Source: Halanaerobiales bacterium (GTDB taxonomy: Bacteria; Bacillota; Halanaerobiia; Halanaerobiales; JADQBU01). From it: a stretch of DNA of 15,268 nt. Where the stretch lies: the NCBI GenBank assembly GCA_016278435.1, contig JADQBU010000292.1, positions 1-15,268 on the forward strand, given 5' to 3'. The translations under genes were made by a program, and so were the position numbers. Every line of letters starts with the position of its first letter. Positions within the stretch are counted from its first letter, which is position 1. The notes beneath the pieces are model-generated. The model ran no database searches, was not told the origin of the DNA, and was given only the letters and a program-made list of their open reading frames with translations. Below, in pieces: positions 14,250 through 15,268 of this stretch.

Positions 14250-15268
14250 ATGTCATACAAATTAACAATCTGGCAGAATAATGAGAAGGAGATCATAGAA
14301 GTTGATAAAGGAAAATATTTGCTCAAAGTCCTCTTTGACCACGGTTATGAGATAAATTCATACTGTGGTGGACAGGGTATATGTGGAAAATGTAAGATTA
14401 AATTAATCAAAGGTGAAGACAATATTACTTTAGAGGAACAGGAATTACTCGATAAACAGGAACTGGCTGATGGTATAAGGTTGGCCTGCCTAACAGAGAT
14501 CAATAGTGATATGGAGGTCAAAGTTAAAAAATCAGATGATATTGAGATTTTAACGACCGGCCTTGTGACTGAAACTGCTCTGAATCCTGAATATAAGAAG
14601 GAACTGGTGACTATCGATCAACCTTCACTGGAAGATCAACGAGATTTTACCAGCAGGATTTTCAGTAAACTATCTCTGGATGATACACTTTATGATGGTT
14701 TACTGGATTTTAATCAACTGGATAAGAAATCCGATATTACTGTAACCAGTTGTAATAAAAAAATAATCCGGATGGAAGCTGGAGACACTACTGATAAACT
14801 TTACGGTATTGCAATTGATATCGGGACCACAACCGTTGTCCTTTACCTGATGGATTTGAATACAGGGGAAGAGGTTGATGTATATTCCCTCTATAATCCG
14901 CAAAAAAAGTACGGAGCAGATGTTATTTCCCGGATTAATTATTCAGTTCAGAATGAAGATGGAGTAAAGAACTTAAAATCTGATCTGATTGACGGAATAA
15001 ATAATGCGATAGAGGAAATGACAAAAGATAATGAAATAGACAGAGCAGATATTATGATGGTAACAGTGGTCGGTAACACGATTATGATGCATACCCTGCT
15101 GGGGTTGGAAACAGCTTCTATTGCCCGTACACCTTATGTGCCTCTTGTTACCAGTGAACTGAAAATATCTCCACTAGAGCTGGGAATTAAGATCAATGAC
15201 AGGGGAAGCATTCATATTTTACCATCAGTTTCCGGTTATGTGGGAGCTGATATAATTGGGGATATGTT
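14250..15268 (+). CDS. RACo-type corrinoid-reactivating ATPase (3' end cut off)
   Basis: The frame is open to the window end, giving 339 residues without a stop. An N-terminal [2Fe-2S] ferredoxin domain has C39-x5-C45-x2-C48 and C80. After a linker, Y-G-I-A-I-D190-I-G-T-T-T opens an actin-like (ASKHA) ATP-binding domain, followed by Y-N-P-Q, V-G-N-T-I-M-M-H and the P-Y-V-P stretch usual in the DUF4445/RACo family. Such proteins use ATP to reduce inactive Co(II) corrinoid proteins back to Co(I). The corrinoid protein at the start of the window and the methyltransferase MtgA are natural clients. GGAGGTGA is 5 bases before the ATG. RamA, the archaeal counterpart, carries [4Fe-4S] clusters instead, so RACo is the better match. 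Confidence 0.9.
   Translation, partial: MSYKLTIWQNNEKEIIEVDKGKYLLKVLFDHGYEINSYCGGQGICGKCKIKLIKGEDNITLEEQELLDKQELADGIRLACLTEINSDMEVKVKKSDDIEILTTGLVTETALNPEYKKELVTIDQPSLEDQRDFTSRIFSKLSLDDTLYDGLLDFNQLDKKSDITVTSCNKKIIRMEAGDTTDKLYGIAIDIGTTTVVLYLMDLNTGEEVDVYSLYNPQKKYGADVISRINYSVQNEDGVKNLKSDLIDGINNAIEEMTKDNEIDRADIMMVTVVGNTIMMHTLLGLETASIARTPYVPLVTSELKISPLELGIKINDRGSIHILPSVSGYVGADIIGDM

Overview
The window comes from an anaerobic, moderately AT-rich bacterium of the Firmicutes type. Strong AGGAGG ribosome binding sites precede most genes. The gene content is that of an acetogen or methylotrophic anaerobe that moves C1 units on tetrahydrofolate (THF). Acidic, Asp/Glu-rich proteins and the gene combination would fit a halophilic acetogen of the Halanaerobiales, but that assignment is an inference.

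Layout: (1) 1-156, the C-terminal tail of what is probably a radical SAM protein. (2) 325-2033, a methyl-transfer pair: an MtgC/MttC-type corrinoid protein and an MtgA-type methyl-corrinoid:THF methyltransferase. They are separated by a GC-rich hairpin and a putative promoter/palindrome. (3) 2046-14080, a tightly packed run of ten genes: a half-length HdrA/QmoA-like flavoprotein, a degenerate HdrA fused to ferredoxin and MvhD-like domains, metV, metF, hdrC, a giant hdrA of about 1,489 aa with a GltD-like insertion, mvhD/flxD, then flxC-, flxB- and flxA-like genes. (4) A strong A/T-flanked terminator at 14116-14163. (5) From 14250 to the window end, a RACo-type corrinoid-reactivating ATPase, cut off by the window edge.

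How the genes fit together: methyl groups enter on the corrinoid protein, which the RACo-like protein would repair, and MtgA moves them to THF. MetF/MetV interconverts methyl-THF and methylene-THF. The Hdr/MvhD/Flx proteins form an electron relay with many FAD and Fe-S sites. FlxA supplies an NAD(P)H-type site and the GltD-like insert in HdrA a second one. This looks like a soluble flavin-based electron bifurcating (or confurcating) methylene-THF reductase, related to the MetVF-HdrABC-MvhD arrangement of Moorella thermoacetica but with an added Flx module. No HdrB (CCG-domain) gene is present. The unusual points are the HdrA-GltD-HdrA architecture, the degenerate HdrA-MvhD protein, and a hairpin sitting between the ribosome binding site and the start codon of mtgA. 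No tRNA, rRNA, CRISPR or mobile element was seen.
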